Positions 43,979 through 52,868 of a stretch of DNA of 64,000 nucleotides are shown here, piece after piece. Under the pieces are notes generated by a model that worked only from the letters and a program-made list of their open reading frames with translations, searched no databases and was not told the origin of the DNA. The DNA comes from Chitinophagales bacterium (GTDB lineage Bacteria; Bacteroidota; Bacteroidia; Chitinophagales; Saprospiraceae): the NCBI GenBank assembly GCA_013298845.1, contig JAAFJN010000008.1, forward strand, positions 1 through 64,000. The letters run 5' to 3'. The position numbers were made by a program, and so were the translations under genes. The first letter of the stretch is position 1, and each line of letters starts with the position of its first letter.

Positions 43979-46228
43979 TCAACGGTATATTTCGCGCCCT
44001 TTTAACGCTTTTACCAAAATACTTTTTTTACAAGTGTTCCACACATAAGCCTTTATCTGCGCAGGTTGGGCTATTTCGGGGGGCAAAACCGTGCGCAACG
44101 ACCCGGGCCAATACACTTGTTCCCCCACGCCCATCGGGCAATATTCGGTGCTGGCGTAATGAACCGTTTTACCCGTTGCATCCGAAACCGATACCACCAA
44201 CTGGCAACAACCGCCGTTGTGTTCAGCCCGAATACCCGCCTGAATTTCCAGTTCCGCCGGGATGGTATCGCCTACGCCGTAGGTTTTAAACCAACCGGGC
44301 GAAAACCCTTCGGGGGCCACTTCGACGGCTTCGGGCAACAGATCCCAGGCCGTTACGCGGGCCATTTCGGGGCGAAACTCGGGAACCCAACCCGAAGCCG
44401 GGTCAATTTCGCGCCATTCTATTTCAAAAGCGGCGGTATCGGCCGTCCAGCCCGCCGGAATAATCCAGTCCAAAGCATCGGGGAGGCGATAGGGTTCGCG
44501 GCCATTGGGGAGTTCCAGCCACGGAGCCAGCCATACGCCTTCGCGAAACAGAGCGGGCACCAGTTTGATCCGGCGCGTTACGCCACCGGTGCGCACGTCC
44601 ATGAACACGGGTGCGTCCTTGAACAGCAGGGATTGCACCCGTCCGAGGGCCGTTTTGTGAAATGCCCCTTTGATGCGCACCGCGACGGGCTTTTGGGGAA
44701 TTTGCGCTGACCAACCTTCGCGCAGCGGCAGCGATTGCCACGCACCGCGCCAATGGTGGGCAGTGGTTTTTTCCAACAATAAAAAACGGGCGTGTCGCAC
44801 CCGAATGCGGTACCGGTCCATCATTTGTTCGAGGGTTTTGGGGGCATCCTGCAAGAGATAACGGTCATCTAAACCGCGAAACTGCCCGCCCTCGTCGTAG
44901 GGTTTGAGGTGAAAAATCACAAAATCGGGGGCGTTGGGACCGGCAAAAAAGTCAGCGTCCAATTGGTCCAACCAAGGGTGGTAGGCCGCGTAACTTTGAA
45001 TAACGTGGCGGGGCGCAACGCGCAGTTGGTTCACCGCCACCCACGAATAATGCCAGGGAAACGCATCCACCGTACCCGCGTCGATGATTTGCCGAACGGA
45101 ATCGGGTAAAACATGGGGTTGAAGCCGTTCCATGCCCGCCCGGTAAAAATGGTCGCGTTTTTCGGAAAAATGCGCCAGCCAATCGAGGCCGTTTTTCCAG
45201 CCTGTTCCCGGCCATTGGTAGGGTTGCCAGCCTTCGGCGTTGCGCAAATTGGCCCAAAAACCCAGGACAATAGCCGCCAAAACGGCCGATTTACGCCAGG
45301 AAATGGCCGTTGGTTCAAAAAAAGCCAAAGCCGCCACGGCCACCAGCAACACCCGAAATGTGGTATCGAGATGCCAAATATCTTCGCGGGAAAATCCGTA
45401 TTTCCAAAAAGCAAAAACGGGCAGTACCAATAACCACCACAACCGCCGGTCGCGGCTCAAAAACGGCCACGCAAACCAACCGGCTACGGACAGCCCGAGC
45501 GCCCACCAATTGTTGGCGGGGTAATGGCATACCGCCGCCGAATTGCCCACCGTGAGCCAAAAAGTGCCCGCGAGCATGGTACCAAATCCGTCCAATTGGC
45601 CAAAAAACACCAGCCAACCGGCCACCAGTACCGCCGGAATACTCAGCGACCACGCCAACAGGGGCCACCACCGACCCCGGAGCGCAAATTGTTGGAGCAG
45701 GGTCGCGCCCACCAACATAAAGCAGGGCAACCCGATAATGGTTTTGGTCCAAAAACCCACCGCGCTCAACCCAATGGCCGCCGCCAACCACGCAGGGCGA
45801 TTGTTATTTTGGTCAAAAAACGCCAATACAACGCCGTGCAAAACGGTGGCAAACACCAGCACATCCATCATATTTAATTTTAAAAACACCACCAAAACGA
45901 CAAAATAAGCCCAATACACGCGGGGGCTGCGCGCCTGTACCCACCGCAAACCCGTGACCACAAACAGCCACCGCAAAGCGGCATTCCAGACCAAGGCCCA
46001 CCCCAAATTATCGCCCACGGGCAACGGCGTTTGTAAAAAATCCAGCGGACCGTGCGGAAAAATCAGGTGCGCGAGGCGGGGGCGGTCGTGTACCCACAGG
46101 TGGTTGTACAGCCACGCGCAGGAGCCATCCACGGAAATATCAAACTGGGGGTACCAAGCGGGCCAGGTAAACAATACGGCCAGCGCGGCGAGCAGTGCAT
46201 TGCGGAATGTAATGGGTATAGTGGGCAA
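43979..46228 (-). CDS. large polytopic membrane protein with C-terminal soluble domain, unknown function
   Basis: A 749-residue protein. The first 330 residues or so contain ten or more hydrophobic helices (LLAALAVLFTWPAWYP, VYWAYFVVLVVFLKLNMMDV, VLLVAVAALAFFEP); the remaining 420 are soluble and probably extracytoplasmic. The start codon appears to be TTG at 46228, because the only upstream in-frame candidates are ATC and ATT before a stop. The layout (polytopic front, large periplasmic back) resembles GT-C glycosyltransferases or O-antigen-type proteins, but no diagnostic motif is convincing. I do not recognise the family. It lies alone, upstream of DUF6089, and is GC-rich like the host genome. 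Confidence 0.7.
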   Translation of the reverse strand: MPTIPITFRNALLAALAVLFTWPAWYPQFDISVDGSCAWLYNHLWVHDRPRLAHLIFPHGPLDFLQTPLPVGDNLGWALVWNAALRWLFVVTGLRWVQARSPRVYWAYFVVLVVFLKLNMMDVLVFATVLHGVVLAFFDQNNNRPAWLAAAIGLSAVGFWTKTIIGLPCFMLVGATLLQQFALRGRWWPLLAWSLSIPAVLVAGWLVFFGQLDGFGTMLAGTFWLTVGNSAAVCHYPANNWWALGLSVAGWFAWPFLSRDRRLWWLLVLPVFAFWKYGFSREDIWHLDTTFRVLLVAVAALAFFEPTAISWRKSAVLAAIVLGFWANLRNAEGWQPYQWPGTGWKNGLDWLAHFSEKRDHFYRAGMERLQPHVLPDSVRQIIDAGTVDAFPWHYSWVAVNQLRVAPRHVIQSYAAYHPWLDQLDADFFAGPNAPDFVIFHLKPYDEGGQFRGLDDRYLLQDAPKTLEQMMDRYRIRVRHARFLLLEKTTAHHWRGAWQSLPLREGWSAQIPQKPVAVRIKGAFHKTALGRVQSLLFKDAPVFMDVRTGGVTRRIKLVPALFREGVWLAPWLELPNGREPYRLPDALDWIIPAGWTADTAAFEIEWREIDPASGWVPEFRPEMARVTAWDLLPEAVEVAPEGFSPGWFKTYGVGDTIPAELEIQAGIRAEHNGGCCQLVVSVSDATGKTVHYASTEYCPMGVGEQVYWPGSLRTVLPPEIAQPAQIKAYVWNTCKKSILVKALKGREIYR

Positions 46229-46265
46229 AGGGTGTGCTTTGTTTTTCGCGGCAAAGATGTACTAT

Positions 46266-47153
46266 TTATTGGCTTGAACTGGTGTGCTTTTTGATTATTT
46301 GTTGCACTTTTTCCAATAGCATATCATGCAAGTCGGCGATTTCAACCTCGGTTTTCCCTTTTTGGTACAGTTTGATGACCATCTCTGCTTCTTTTGAGTC
46401 TTTACCTTCTGCAATCCCCTCCTCTTTACCTTGTTCACGGGCTTGTTCGGCAACTTTCAACTTCTCTTGTAACTCATCGGCCTCTTTAATGGTAACATTA
46501 TCGTAGGCGATGATTTCTTCTTTTGTCCATTGATATTTGTCTGCTTCAATGAAAGCGGTTTTAAGACCTTCGTCCTCGTTAGCAAAATCAGGGATTACGT
46601 GTAATTCTTCTGATTTTTTGATAAAAAAAGTCCATTTGTCAATTGGCGTTACCAAATCTGTTTCTTCCTTGTTGAATTTAGGCAACTCAATGAATGAAAA
46701 CTGAATGTCCTTTAATAAATGTTCTTGGGTGCTTTTATTTAATATTAGATGTCGGGTATGATAATTTGTATCCGCTCCAAATGGAAAATCCAAAATACCA
46801 ATAAAGTAGGCTGGGTTGAGCGCAGGATACTTTTCCCCTTCGTCAATTTGCATGGAATAGTCCCGTGCCATATAATACTGTACGCGTTTGTCGAACCCTT
46901 TTTTATCGGCGACCTGCATTTCGACGACGAATTTACGATTCAAATGATCAACTGCCCGCACATCGAGCACGGTTGCTTTTTCACCTGCAATGCGCGGGAA
47001 TTGGTAGGGATTTGCCAATGAAACGCTTACCACTCGTTCATCACCTTCCAATTGCAATGCGGCATTGAGAAAAGAAATGAGCGGAGCTGTTTTCTGCTCA
47101 TTGCCAAATATTTTGCGAAATGCAATGTCGTTTTTGATGTCTGCGAAGTCCAT
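46266..47153 (-). CDS. Rpn-family PD-(D/E)XK nuclease/transposase-like protein
   Basis: A 295-residue protein of the PD-(D/E)XK transposase-like family (Rpn, PF12784). The N-terminus FADIKNDIAFRKIFGNEQ, the core Asp64 ... Glu78-x-Gln80 (LDVRAV, FVVEMQVADKKGF), RVQYYMARDYSMQI and LNPAYFIGILDF are typical. The C-terminus is a charged coiled coil rich in AREQGKEEG repeats, as in many Rpn proteins. Rpn proteins promote recombination and occur as multicopy accessory genes; no inverted repeats of an insertion element are visible here. It diverges from the YhcG-like gene with a 180-base gap. GC is lower than that of the preceding membrane protein. Confidence 0.88.
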   Translation of the reverse strand: MDFADIKNDIAFRKIFGNEQKTAPLISFLNAALQLEGDERVVSVSLANPYQFPRIAGEKATVLDVRAVDHLNRKFVVEMQVADKKGFDKRVQYYMARDYSMQIDEGEKYPALNPAYFIGILDFPFGADTNYHTRHLILNKSTQEHLLKDIQFSFIELPKFNKEETDLVTPIDKWTFFIKKSEELHVIPDFANEDEGLKTAFIEADKYQWTKEEIIAYDNVTIKEADELQEKLKVAEQAREQGKEEGIAEGKDSKEAEMVIKLYQKGKTEVEIADLHDMLLEKVQQIIKKHTSSSQ

Positions 47154-47169
47154 AGAACCAATTTTAGCG

Positions 47170-47177
47170 CAAAAATA
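47170..47177 (-). promoter_or_regulatory. -7 box of the Rpn-like gene
   Basis: TATTTTTG on the minus strand fits TAnnTTTG; about 17 bases before the ATG. The -33 region (TTCG) is weak. Confidence 0.4.
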
Positions 47178-47275
47178 CGAAAATCTACGCGATGTCGAAC
47201 GATTTCCCCAATCCGGTTTTATGGATTAAGGTATCCACCTTTCCTTTTGGTGCATTTTTTTAAATAAGTTATATA

Positions 47276-47307
47276 TTTGTTTGGGTGCTTATTGATAGAT
47301 ACCTTTG
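47276..47307 (+). promoter_or_regulatory. promoter of the YhcG/DUF1016 gene
   Basis: TTTG (47276-47279), 20-base spacer, TACCTTTG (47300-47307): a full consensus match. It rules out the TTG start at 47277 because that lies inside the -33 region. Confidence 0.7.
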
Positions 47308-47333
47308 CCACTGTCACAAAAGGAATATGTAAC

Positions 47334-48437
47334 ATGGAAAACGTTACTCCACAATATGCCGCATGGCTCGCCGACTGGAAAAAGAGAATCCAGTCCGCAC
47401 AAATCAAGGCCGCACTTAGCGTTAACCGCGAGTTATTGCTCCTTTATTGGGAGTTGGGACACGACATTGCGCTCAAACAGGAAACAACACCCTGGGGCCA
47501 AGGGTTAATCCCGCGCTTCGCCAAGGATTTGAAAGCCGCATTTCCGCATTTGACGGGATTTTCTCCCCGTAACCTATTTTACATACGCAAGTGGTACCTT
47601 TTTTATCGGGAACAACTTACCGTTGAACCGGTTGAAAAATTAGACGATGCAATTGTGCAGCAAGTTGCTGCACAATTGCATGTTTTTGAAAATGAGCATT
47701 TTGCGTTTTTTATCCTTGTTCCTTGGGGACATCACCAATTTATTTTAGACAAATGCAAAACCACCCAAGAAGCCATTTTTTACCTTAAAAGAACCGTCCA
47801 AAACAATTGGAGCCGCGAGGCACTGCGTACTGAAATAAAGGGCAATCTGTACGAACGACAGGGCAAGGCCATCACCAATTTTGAGTGGACGCTTCCCAAA
47901 CCACAAAGCGACCTCGCCCTTGAAACCTTCAAAAATCCCTACAATTTTGACTTTTTGAATGTTGGCAACGAAGCCCTCGAACGCGATATTGAACAGGCCA
48001 TGATGCTGCACGTGGAAAAAGTGCTGCTCGAACTGGGCCAGGGCTTCGCATTGGTCGGGCGGCAGTACAAAATCACCGTAGAGGACGAAGATTATTTTAT
48101 TGATCTGCTTTTTTACCACACCCGCTTGCATTGTTTTGTGGTGGTGGATTTGAAAGGCGGAAAATTCAAGCCGGAGTACGCCGGAAAAATGAATTTTTAT
48201 TGTTCCGCCGCCGACGATCTGCTGCGCACGGGCATGGACGGGGCCACCATCGGGCTGATTTTGTGCCGCGAAACGGGTAAACCCACCACCGTAGAATATG
48301 CCCTGCGCGACATTCACAAACCGCTGGGCGTGGCCGAATATATCTTAACCCAAACCCTGCCCGAGAACCTGAAAGGCATTTTGCCAACCACCGAGGAATT
48401 AGAACGCGAATTGGACGAAAACTTTGACGCCTTATAG
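47334..48437 (+). CDS. YhcG/DUF1016-type PD-(D/E)XK nuclease
   Basis: A 367-residue protein from the ATG at 47334 (MENVTPQYAAWLADWKKRIQ). The N-terminal DUF1016_N half is helical (QIKAALSVNRELLLLYWELGHDIA, FPHLTGFSPRNLFYIRKWYLFY). The C-terminal PD-(D/E)XK domain (about 200-350) shows the core Asp in FIDLLFYHTRLHCFVVVDLKGGKF and a downstream LILCRETGKPTTVEYAL. These proteins are predicted nucleases, often near restriction or phage genes; the biological role is not settled. A strong own promoter precedes it. It converges with the secreted-protein gene and diverges from the Rpn gene. Confidence 0.9.
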   Translation: MENVTPQYAAWLADWKKRIQSAQIKAALSVNRELLLLYWELGHDIALKQETTPWGQGLIPRFAKDLKAAFPHLTGFSPRNLFYIRKWYLFYREQLTVEPVEKLDDAIVQQVAAQLHVFENEHFAFFILVPWGHHQFILDKCKTTQEAIFYLKRTVQNNWSREALRTEIKGNLYERQGKAITNFEWTLPKPQSDLALETFKNPYNFDFLNVGNEALERDIEQAMMLHVEKVLLELGQGFALVGRQYKITVEDEDYFIDLLFYHTRLHCFVVVDLKGGKFKPEYAGKMNFYCSAADDLLRTGMDGATIGLILCRETGKPTTVEYALRDIHKPLGVAEYILTQTLPENLKGILPTTEELERELDENFDAL

Positions 48438-48483
48438 TAACTGAACCCAAATCGAGGCAATCCCCTTCAACTAAAACTGCAAC

Positions 48484-49164
48484 TTATACACCACATTGGG
48501 CAAAAACCCCCAACGGCACAACCACCAGTATCAGGCAACGCAGGAAAGGTTGGATGAACGCGGGGCGGCCCCAAACCAACGCCGCAACGCCAGAAAACAG
48601 CCCCAAAATGGCCAACAGCAGCACCCCAGGTTGCGGTGCACTGCGCTCGGGGGCCGCCGGGGCCAAAACCAGTTTTTGCCCGTCAAAAACCAGGTTGACG
48701 CGCTGGGCATTGTCATCATTCAGGACAAAATGCTGTTTAGGGAAACCTTTTTTCAACACGATCAAAGCACTTTGATTGCGGTGAATGTGTTTAAAACTGG
48801 TGTTTTGGGCCAACACGGTAGTGATCGTTTCGGGCATTTTTTGCACTTCAAACACCACCGACGTTTCGTGCCCGACTTTTACAAAAGCATTTCCCAACAA
48901 TAACGTATCGCTACCGTTGAGGCAAAACAAGACGTTTTCCCGGAGGTGTTGCTGTACCAGCCGTTGAAAATCTTCGACGCTGGCGTAGGCATTTTCGGAA
49001 AAACGGGTCTTTACTTCTGCCTGAAAAGCGGTTAGCGACGACGTGATTTGCAGCATCCATTTGCCGTCGTCGCGTTGGAAAAGGAGGGTTGTTGAAATAT
49101 CCGGCTGATGGGCAAATACCGTCGAAAAGAACAGCAAAAACGGAAAAAAAAACAAATTTTTCAT
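48484..49164 (-). CDS. secreted/membrane-anchored protein of unknown function next to the YHYH gene
   Basis: A 226-residue protein from the ATG at 49164 (MKNLFFFPFLLFFSTVFAHQ, signal peptide). The mature part (about 20-175) has alternating strands and helices without a motif I recognise; it faintly resembles DUF6702-type exported proteins. Two hydrophobic helices at the C-terminus (GVLLLAILGLFSGVAALVWG and FLRCLILVVVPLGVFA) suggest membrane attachment. It follows the YHYH-domain lipoprotein gene by 28 bases, so the pair is probably co-expressed. Confidence 0.7.
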   Translation of the reverse strand: MKNLFFFPFLLFFSTVFAHQPDISTTLLFQRDDGKWMLQITSSLTAFQAEVKTRFSENAYASVEDFQRLVQQHLRENVLFCLNGSDTLLLGNAFVKVGHETSVVFEVQKMPETITTVLAQNTSFKHIHRNQSALIVLKKGFPKQHFVLNDDNAQRVNLVFDGQKLVLAPAAPERSAPQPGVLLLAILGLFSGVAALVWGRPAFIQPFLRCLILVVVPLGVFAQCGV

Positions 49165-49191
49165 ACACATTGGAAACAACTGGAAGGTTTT

Positions 49192-50157
49192 TTATTTGGC
49201 GTAAGCACCGTACAAACAATCAATAAAACTATTGGTACCCGGCGCGGCCACGTGGTAGTGATAACCACGCGTGTCGTCGTAGTGGCCCCGGCAATCGTCC
49301 AAATCGGTGGGTTCGTTGCCGTTGGCATCCAGTCGTTCGTACATGGCGTGGCCGTCCAGAGCATAACCAATCATGGCCGAATGGCCGTCATTTTGGGCAA
49401 TTTGGGTCGTTAAACCCGTGGCCGCGTGGTAATGGTAACCCGCCGCCAGATTGATATGCCCACCCGCGTCATCGAAGGGAGCAAGGGTGTAAGCCCCCAA
49501 AATGGCATCTTTGGGCGCGGGAGCGTCGAAGCGAACGCCGTTAAAAGCCAAACCCCGAACGGAAGGAGCGCTTGCGCCCGGTCCCATACCAAAGGAAATG
49601 GAACTCGTCAGTTTGACGGGCGTCACGGGGATATAATAGGTTTGGGTCAGGTTGGCAACGTAAGAGGGCAGGCATTCGACGCAAAAGTTCTTGTACTCCG
49701 CCCCAACGTTGGGGTTGGCGGCCGCCTGGCATTGGTCTTGGGTTTCGGTTTTGAAAATTTTACCGTTGCTGTCGTACATTTTCCAGGTGTTATCGGAGTA
49801 GAAGGTGGCCATGTTTTTGATAAACTCGCCGTCTACGTCATAGACCTGTCCGTTTTCTAACCAAATGCCCCCGGCTTCTTTGCCGTCGGTGATATTGGTG
49901 GGACACCAGGGACCCATTTGGTGGTCGGGCGGGGTGCCATTCGCCACAATTTTGTAACATTCAACCGATGCGCCGTTGGACAAGGTGCGCGTCACTTTTG
50001 TGATGGGTTCGGCCAGCCCACCCGACAAAAACAAGGTGGCATCCACGTCTTTAATGGTGCCAACGTTGGGGTCGGTGATTTGATCGTCTTTGCAGGCGGT
50101 GAAAAAAACGGCGGCAAGAATGGCGAAAGCACTGATTTTAGAAACCGGAATAGTCAT
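49192..50157 (-). CDS. YHYH-domain lipoprotein
   Basis: A 321-residue lipoprotein from the ATG at 50157 (ISAFAILAAVFFTAC, Cys22). The C-terminal half carries the YHYH domain with the signature Tyr-His-Tyr-His seen twice, in AAGYHYHAATG and TRGYHYHVAA, together with DLDDCRGHYDDT. Such histidine-rich proteins may bind metal or copper-type ligands, but the role is not established. It has no clear promoter box upstream (CTAATTTG about 50212 is off by one). Confidence 0.88.
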   Translation of the reverse strand: MTIPVSKISAFAILAAVFFTACKDDQITDPNVGTIKDVDATLFLSGGLAEPITKVTRTLSNGASVECYKIVANGTPPDHQMGPWCPTNITDGKEAGGIWLENGQVYDVDGEFIKNMATFYSDNTWKMYDSNGKIFKTETQDQCQAAANPNVGAEYKNFCVECLPSYVANLTQTYYIPVTPVKLTSSISFGMGPGASAPSVRGLAFNGVRFDAPAPKDAILGAYTLAPFDDAGGHINLAAGYHYHAATGLTTQIAQNDGHSAMIGYALDGHAMYERLDANGNEPTDLDDCRGHYDDTRGYHYHVAAPGTNSFIDCLYGAYAK

Positions 50158-50388
50158 AAAAATGCGGGATGTTGTGTGTTGCAAAAAGTGAATTCTTGTT
50201 GCGTGTTGTCCAAATTAGACGACAACCGTTTTAAAATCCTTCGGCGTGGTTGACATTTCTTTACTTTTTCGTTTTAACGGGCCCAAAAGCCCGGTGCAAC
50301 CAATTTTTAACAGTGCCCGTCTCTCCTTTTTGAACGCAATAAGCGACTAATTACCACGGATTTGAACCGCTTGTTTAAACGTTTTGCT

Positions 50389-51762
50389 ATGAAATTAAAA
50401 ACATTCACTACTTTTTGTGTGCTTGCTTATGGCGTAATGGGATTTGCGCAGGATTTATACGTTGGAACAACCGACGGGAATAACATTTTTTTTGGTCAGG
50501 TTAATCTTAGCACCTGCACTTTTTGCAGCGAAATGCAGGTACCGTTAACCGTATTCCCAACCGGCGTAGTTTCCCTGATTGCATTGCCCGGCCCCGGTGG
50601 ATTAGTGGCCGGTATTGACGGTGGCGGGGCCGTCCTGGTTTTTGATCCCCCCAATACCGTGCCGCTGGCGACCATTAATGCACCGTCGAATGTGATATTC
50701 CAGGGCGCCGAACTGGCACCCGATGGCACGGTACTTATTACAGCCATTGAACCGGTGGCCAGTGGTATAGAAATTTGTATTTACCGATTTAATCCCGTTG
50801 GCAATGCACTTTCGGAAGTGGGCTGTTTTCCAATGAATACCTGGACCCTCGGCGATATCTATTTTTGGAATGGCCAACTGTATGCTTTTGCTTTTGATCT
50901 CCAGAATGGGGGCGAACCGACCTTGATCAATATTACCCTTGGCCCGGTGCTTTCGGCCAGCGTTGTGCAGGTATTTCCCTCTTTTTTTTGTGGCGGCAAT
51001 ACCACTTCCATTGCCAGCGGCCCCAATGCCGGCATTTATGGCACCAATCTGGCATCAGGGTGTTCTGGTGTTACGATCGTGGAATCCGATCCCAACGGCA
51101 ATCCCGGCGGCACCAGTTGTTCGCTGAGTACTTTAGGGATTTTGGGTATATCGGCGGTGCCTCCGGGTTTTCCGTCGAGTAGTTGTAATTCGTGTACCAC
51201 CAATGCGGGGACCATCACCACGAATGCCAATAGTTTATGTACCAATGCCCTTTTGCAAATTACACAAACCGGCAGCACCCTCGATGCCAATGACATCACG
51301 CAGTATCTTGTTAGTACCAACTTGTCGAACCTGAGCGGCAGTGCGGTCCTGACCAGCAACTCCCCCAGCATAGCGTTTGCCAGTCCTTTGGTGGTCAATA
51401 CCACCTATTATGTGTCGGCTTTTACGGGCAATAACGTGAGCAATTCCGTGGATTTTGATGATCCGTGTTTAGATTCCACCAATGCCGTAGCGGTCATTTG
51501 GCGGCCACTTCCTTCGGTTGTGTTGTCGGTGGTCGGGGGCAATTCCAATCTTTGTGCTGGTCAGTGCCGAACGATAACGGCCTCCTTTACGGGTACCTCT
51601 CCGTTTACCTTGACCTACAATACTTCTTTTGGCGGGCCATTTACACAAACATTTAGCGGAAATACCGGGACATTTCAAGTTTGCGCCCCGGCCAATGCAA
51701 CACCCGGACTTTTGAACGTGCAGGCCACCCAATTGGTAGATTTCAGGTGTACTTGTGAGTGA
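50389..51762 (+). CDS. secreted repeat protein, probably truncated at its C-terminus
   Basis: A 457-residue protein from the ATG at 50389 (MKLKTFTTFCVLAYGVMGFAQ, signal peptide). The N-terminal half is a propeller-like region (LYVGTTDGNNIFFGQVNL, GGLVAGIDGGGAVLVFDPP). The rest contains Ig-like modules common in long CHU_C/T9SS proteins of this group (SCNSCTTNAGTITTNANSLC, NSNLCAGQCRTITASFTG). It ends abruptly inside such a module (VQATQLVDFRCTCE) with no sorting domain. A mutation or rearrangement may have removed the C-terminal part. A hairpin (51788-51804) lies just after the stop. It would be exported to the periplasm but probably not secreted by T9SS. Confidence 0.65.
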   Translation: MKLKTFTTFCVLAYGVMGFAQDLYVGTTDGNNIFFGQVNLSTCTFCSEMQVPLTVFPTGVVSLIALPGPGGLVAGIDGGGAVLVFDPPNTVPLATINAPSNVIFQGAELAPDGTVLITAIEPVASGIEICIYRFNPVGNALSEVGCFPMNTWTLGDIYFWNGQLYAFAFDLQNGGEPTLINITLGPVLSASVVQVFPSFFCGGNTTSIASGPNAGIYGTNLASGCSGVTIVESDPNGNPGGTSCSLSTLGILGISAVPPGFPSSSCNSCTTNAGTITTNANSLCTNALLQITQTGSTLDANDITQYLVSTNLSNLSGSAVLTSNSPSIAFASPLVVNTTYYVSAFTGNNVSNSVDFDDPCLDSTNAVAVIWRPLPSVVLSVVGGNSNLCAGQCRTITASFTGTSPFTLTYNTSFGGPFTQTFSGNTGTFQVCAPANATPGLLNVQATQLVDFRCTCE

Positions 51763-52014
51763 CGTGGGGGGATTTGGTTGGTACCCACCGGCCAAAGGGG
51801 CCGGAAGTCTTTGTTTTTACGGCCTAAATATTAATTGTTTTCAGCCAAAAAATCATGCAAGACGAATGGAAACCCGGTTTTCAAACACCATCCGTTTTGA
51901 TGTCATTCGTCTCTTTTAAATACCCCCAAAAACTATACAACAACCCCGAATTTGTATTAACACCGCTGCACCCACGCGCCCGACCTTTGCACCATCAAAT
52001 TAACAACCAACAAC
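51763..52014. other. intergenic region before the SDR gene
   Basis: Contains a weak GC hairpin (CCGGCC/GGCCGG at 51788-51804) and a 9-bp inverted repeat, AGACGAATG (51860-51868) with CATTCGTCT (51904-51912). A GACCTTTG at 51982-51989 is close to a -7 box for the SDR gene. No gene is supported. Confidence 0.4.
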
Positions 52015-52836
52015 ATGAGCAAAAAAGTCATTTTAATTACCGGTGCCAGTTCCGGAATGGGCAAAGACGCCGCCAAAGCATTGATTCAACAAGGCCACCA
52101 GGTGTATGCCGTGGCCCGGCGCATTGACCAAATGCAGGACCTCAAAGAACTGGGCGGGCACCCCATTCAAATGGACGTTACCAGCGAAACCGACATAAAA
52201 CACGTCATAGATACCATTATCCACCAGGAAGGCCGCATTGATGTGCTCTGGAATAACGCCGGGTACGGGCTGTACGGAGCCGTGGAAGAGGTACCCGTGG
52301 ACGAAGCCCGCAAACAATTTGAAGTCAACCTGTTTGGGTTGGCGGCAGTCACCCAGCAGGTGGTGCCGCACATGCGCAAAGCCGCGTCGGGAACAATTAT
52401 TAATACGTCTTCGATGGGTGGAAAAATGTACACCCCCATGGGCGCATGGTACCACGCCAGCAAACACGCCGTAGAAGGTTTTAGCGATTGTTTGCGACTG
52501 GAACTTCAGCCGTTTAACATTAACGTGGTGGTGCTGGAACCGGGCATTATTGTCACCGAATTTGGCGATGTGATGTTGGCCAATATCAGCAAATTTTCGG
52601 CCAAAGGCGCGTACGCGACCTTGACCCAAAAATTAGTCGCGGCCACCCAAAACATGTACCGCAGCGGACAAGGATCAAAAACGTCGGTGATTTCCGATAC
52701 CGTTACCAAAATTGTGCAGGAACGCCGCCCCAAAACCCGCTACCGCGTGGGCTATTTTGCCAAACCTATGGTGTGGTTGAGAATTTATTTGGGCGACCGA
52801 TTGTTCGATAAAATTGTAATGAGCCAGGTAAAATAG
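52015..52836 (+). CDS. short-chain dehydrogenase/reductase
   Basis: A 273-residue NAD(P)-dependent oxidoreductase of the classical SDR family. The nucleotide-binding motif is TGASSGMGKDAAKAL (TGxxxGxG, residues 9-16), the NNAG motif is present (WNNAGYG), and the catalytic Tyr146-x3-Lys150 lies in WYHASKHAVEG. The positions fit an oxidoreductase acting on a sterol, sugar or ketone; the substrate is unknown. The AraC-family regulator gene begins 32 bases later, and such SDR/AraC pairs often form one response unit. Confidence 0.9.
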   Translation: MSKKVILITGASSGMGKDAAKALIQQGHQVYAVARRIDQMQDLKELGGHPIQMDVTSETDIKHVIDTIIHQEGRIDVLWNNAGYGLYGAVEEVPVDEARKQFEVNLFGLAAVTQQVVPHMRKAASGTIINTSSMGGKMYTPMGAWYHASKHAVEGFSDCLRLELQPFNINVVVLEPGIIVTEFGDVMLANISKFSAKGAYATLTQKLVAATQNMYRSGQGSKTSVISDTVTKIVQERRPKTRYRVGYFAKPMVWLRIYLGDRLFDKIVMSQVK

Positions 52837-52868
52837 GCGTTATTTGCGCCATCAATCCGTTTTTTGCG

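Noticed and set aside
44066-45908. Several plus-strand reading frames of 100-210 codons opposite the large membrane protein
   Set aside because: They are antisense shadows of the GC-rich minus-strand gene, low in hydrophobic order and without family motifs.
47277-47333. TTG start for the YhcG gene
   Set aside because: The TTG overlaps the -33 promoter element; the ATG at 47334 follows the promoter by about 27 bases.
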